NCBI GenBank assembly: GCA_035575095.1
Contig: DATLYF010000169.1
Location: forward strand, 1-16,614
DNA length: 16,614 nt
Source: DATLYF01 sp035575095
GTDB lineage: Bacteria > Pseudomonadota > Gammaproteobacteria > Competibacterales > Competibacteraceae
Direction of reading: 5' to 3'
The notes below the pieces were generated by a model. The model was not told where the DNA came from and did not search any database. It saw only the letters and a list, made by a program, of their open reading frames with translations. Shown in pieces: positions 15,489 to 16,614 of this stretch (the stretch's first letter is position 1; each line of letters starts with the position of its first letter). Both the position numbers and the translations under genes were made by a program.

Positions 15489-15523
15489 AAAAAAGGATGG
15501 AACAGGTCTCCTGCTCCATCCTT
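15489..15523 (-). terminator. Intrinsic terminator between binding protein and permease genes
   Basis: On the minus strand, AAGGATGGAGCAGG pairs with CCTGTTCCATCCTT over 14 positions with one G-U pair and a three-base loop AGA. Six T follow, two of them in the stem. This is a full Rho-independent signal just after the binding protein stop and before the permease start; it probably lets part of transcription through and sets a high ratio of binding protein to permease. Confidence 0.85.
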
Positions 15524-15544
15524 GTGATTCCTAGCTGGCAGCCG

Positions 15545-16519
15545 TTACTGAATCCAGCCCTTTTCTTTGTAGTAACGGGCCGCGCCCGGATGCAGCGGCG
15601 CGCTGTTGCCGTTGGTCACCATCTGCTTGGGCTCCAGGTTGGCGAAGGCCGGGTGCAGCTTCTTGAAGTCCTCGAAGTTGTCGAATACCGCCTTGACCAC
15701 CGCGTAGACCACCTCGTCCGGCACTTTGGCGGAGGTGATCATGGTGGCGGTCACACCGTAGGTCTGGGCGGGATTGGGATTGTTGGGATAGAGCCCACCG
15801 GGGATGGTGGCCTTGGCATAGTAGGGGTGTTCCGCCACCAGCTTGTCGATGGCCGGGCCAGTGATGGAGACCAGCTGGGCGCCGCACACTGTGGTCGGGT
15901 CCTGGATGTTGGCCGAGGGATGGCCGACACCGAAGAAGAAGGCATCGATCTTGCCGTCGCACAGGGCCGGGCCGTGCTCGTCGGCCTTGAGCTCGGACAC
16001 CAGCTTGAAGTCGCTGGTCTTGATGCCGGCAGCAGCAAGCAGCTCGTCCACCGAGGCGCGGGTGCCGGAGCCGGGGTTGCCGATGTTGACGCGCTTGCCC
16101 TTGAGGTCCTCCAGCCCCTTGATGCCGGATTCCTTGCCGGCCACCAGGGTCAGCGGCTCGGGATGCAGGGAGAACACTACCCGCAGTTCCTCGTAGGGGC
16201 CGGCGTCCTTGAACGGGCCCAGGCCCTTGAGGGCGTTGAACTGGGCGTCGGACTGGGCGATGCCGAAATCCAGCTCACCCTGGCGTACGGTGTTGATGTT
16301 GAACACCGAGGCCGGGGTGGACTCCACCGAGCAACGGATGCCGTGTTCCTTGCGATCCTTGTTGACCAGGCGACAGATGGCGCCACCGGCGGCGTAGTAC
16401 ACCCCGGTCACGCCGCCGGTGCCGATAGTGACGAAGCGCTGCTCGGCAGCCGAGGCATTCAGGCCGCCGAGCAGGGCCAGAGCCCCGCACAGGGCGAGAA
16501 GTTGAGGCATCTTGCGCAT
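15545..16519 (-). CDS. TAXI-type TRAP substrate-binding protein
   Basis: The 324-residue protein starts with a signal peptide, [20 protein letters not shown] followed by NASA, with likely cleavage near residue 24. It then shows the TAXI family opening: [20 protein letters not shown] at 29-48. It acts in the periplasm, capturing solute for the fused permease encoded next. Known TAXI proteins bind glutamate, pyroglutamate, 2-hydroxyglutarate or other carboxylates; the ligand here is not readable. The frame is open 18 codons further, but the ATG at 16519 is chosen because AAGGAG (16529-16534) lies nine bases ahead and the signal peptide starts there. The 95 bases upstream to the window edge show no clear promoter. 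The gene is first of the leftward TRAP-dadA set. Confidence 0.93.
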   Translation of the reverse strand: MRKMPQLLALCGALALLGGLNASAAEQRFVTIGTGGVTGVYYAAGGAICRLVNKDRKEHGIRCSVESTPASVFNINTVRQGELDFGIAQSDAQFNALKGLGPFKDAGPYEELRVVFSLHPEPLTLVAGKESGIKGLEDLKGKRVNIGNPGSGTRASVDELLAAAGIKTSDFKLVSELKADEHGPALCDGKIDAFFFGVGHPSANIQDPTTVCGAQLVSITGPAIDKLVAEHPYYAKATIPGGLYPNNPNPAQTYGVTATMITSAKVPDEVVYAVVKAVFDNFEDFKKLHPAFANLEPKQMVTNGNSAPLHPGAARYYKEKGWIQ

Positions 16520-16614
16520 GTTCGGTTTCTCCTTATCGATGTTGGCACAGACGGGGCCACTGGCGGGCGTCACCCCGGGATGAGCGGGATGGGCCGGTTG
16601 CCGTTGCTCCTAAT

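Overview
This GC-rich window reads as ordinary chromosome of a gammaproteobacterium. The strongest taxonomic cue is the divergent suhB / trmJ pair beside an isc iron-sulfur cluster with cysE next to iscR, a gammaproteobacterial arrangement. A Chromatiales, Ectothiorhodospiraceae, Halomonas or Pseudomonas-like origin would fit, but the genus cannot be fixed from the sequence. I see no tRNA, rRNA, insertion sequence, phage gene or CRISPR array. No gene-free stretch exceeds 300 bases; the longest is the 192-base divergent promoter region at 4137-4328.

Region 1 (1-5198) is a catabolic operon with its own regulator. A MurR/RpiR-type regulator gene points right. Pointing left are four tightly packed genes: a glutamine-synthetase-like gamma-glutamyl-amine ligase, an aldehyde dehydrogenase, an iron-dependent alcohol dehydrogenase and a PuuD-type gamma-glutamyl hydrolase cut by the left edge. 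Together they suggest a glutamylation route for an amino alcohol such as ethanolamine: ligate to glutamate, oxidise alcohol to aldehyde to acid, then release glutamate plus an amino acid. The region between regulator and operon holds a good promoter whose -10 lies inside an 18-bp inverted repeat, part of which is repeated 39 bp away.

Region 2 (5206-6561) holds a short CbiX/SirB-type chelatase gene and, divergent from it, mepA for a periplasmic murein endopeptidase.

Region 3 (6586-11551) is the sulfur and Fe-S block. Reading leftward it is trmJ, cysE, iscR, iscS, an unusual IscU-like gene and iscA, with suhB divergent from trmJ. CysE supports cysteine supply, IscS takes sulfur from cysteine, IscR senses cluster status and IscA is an A-type carrier. 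The IscU-like protein lacks two residues of the normal scaffold active site, and no hscB, hscA or fdx follows. A candidate IscR site sits just before it.

Region 4 (11621-16519) reads leftward as a TAXI-type TRAP binding protein, a fused 4TM/12TM TRAP permease and a DadA-type D-amino acid dehydrogenase. A strong intrinsic terminator lies between the binding protein and the permease, probably so that binding protein is made in excess. The grouping suggests uptake of an amino acid or related carboxylate linked to oxidative deamination.
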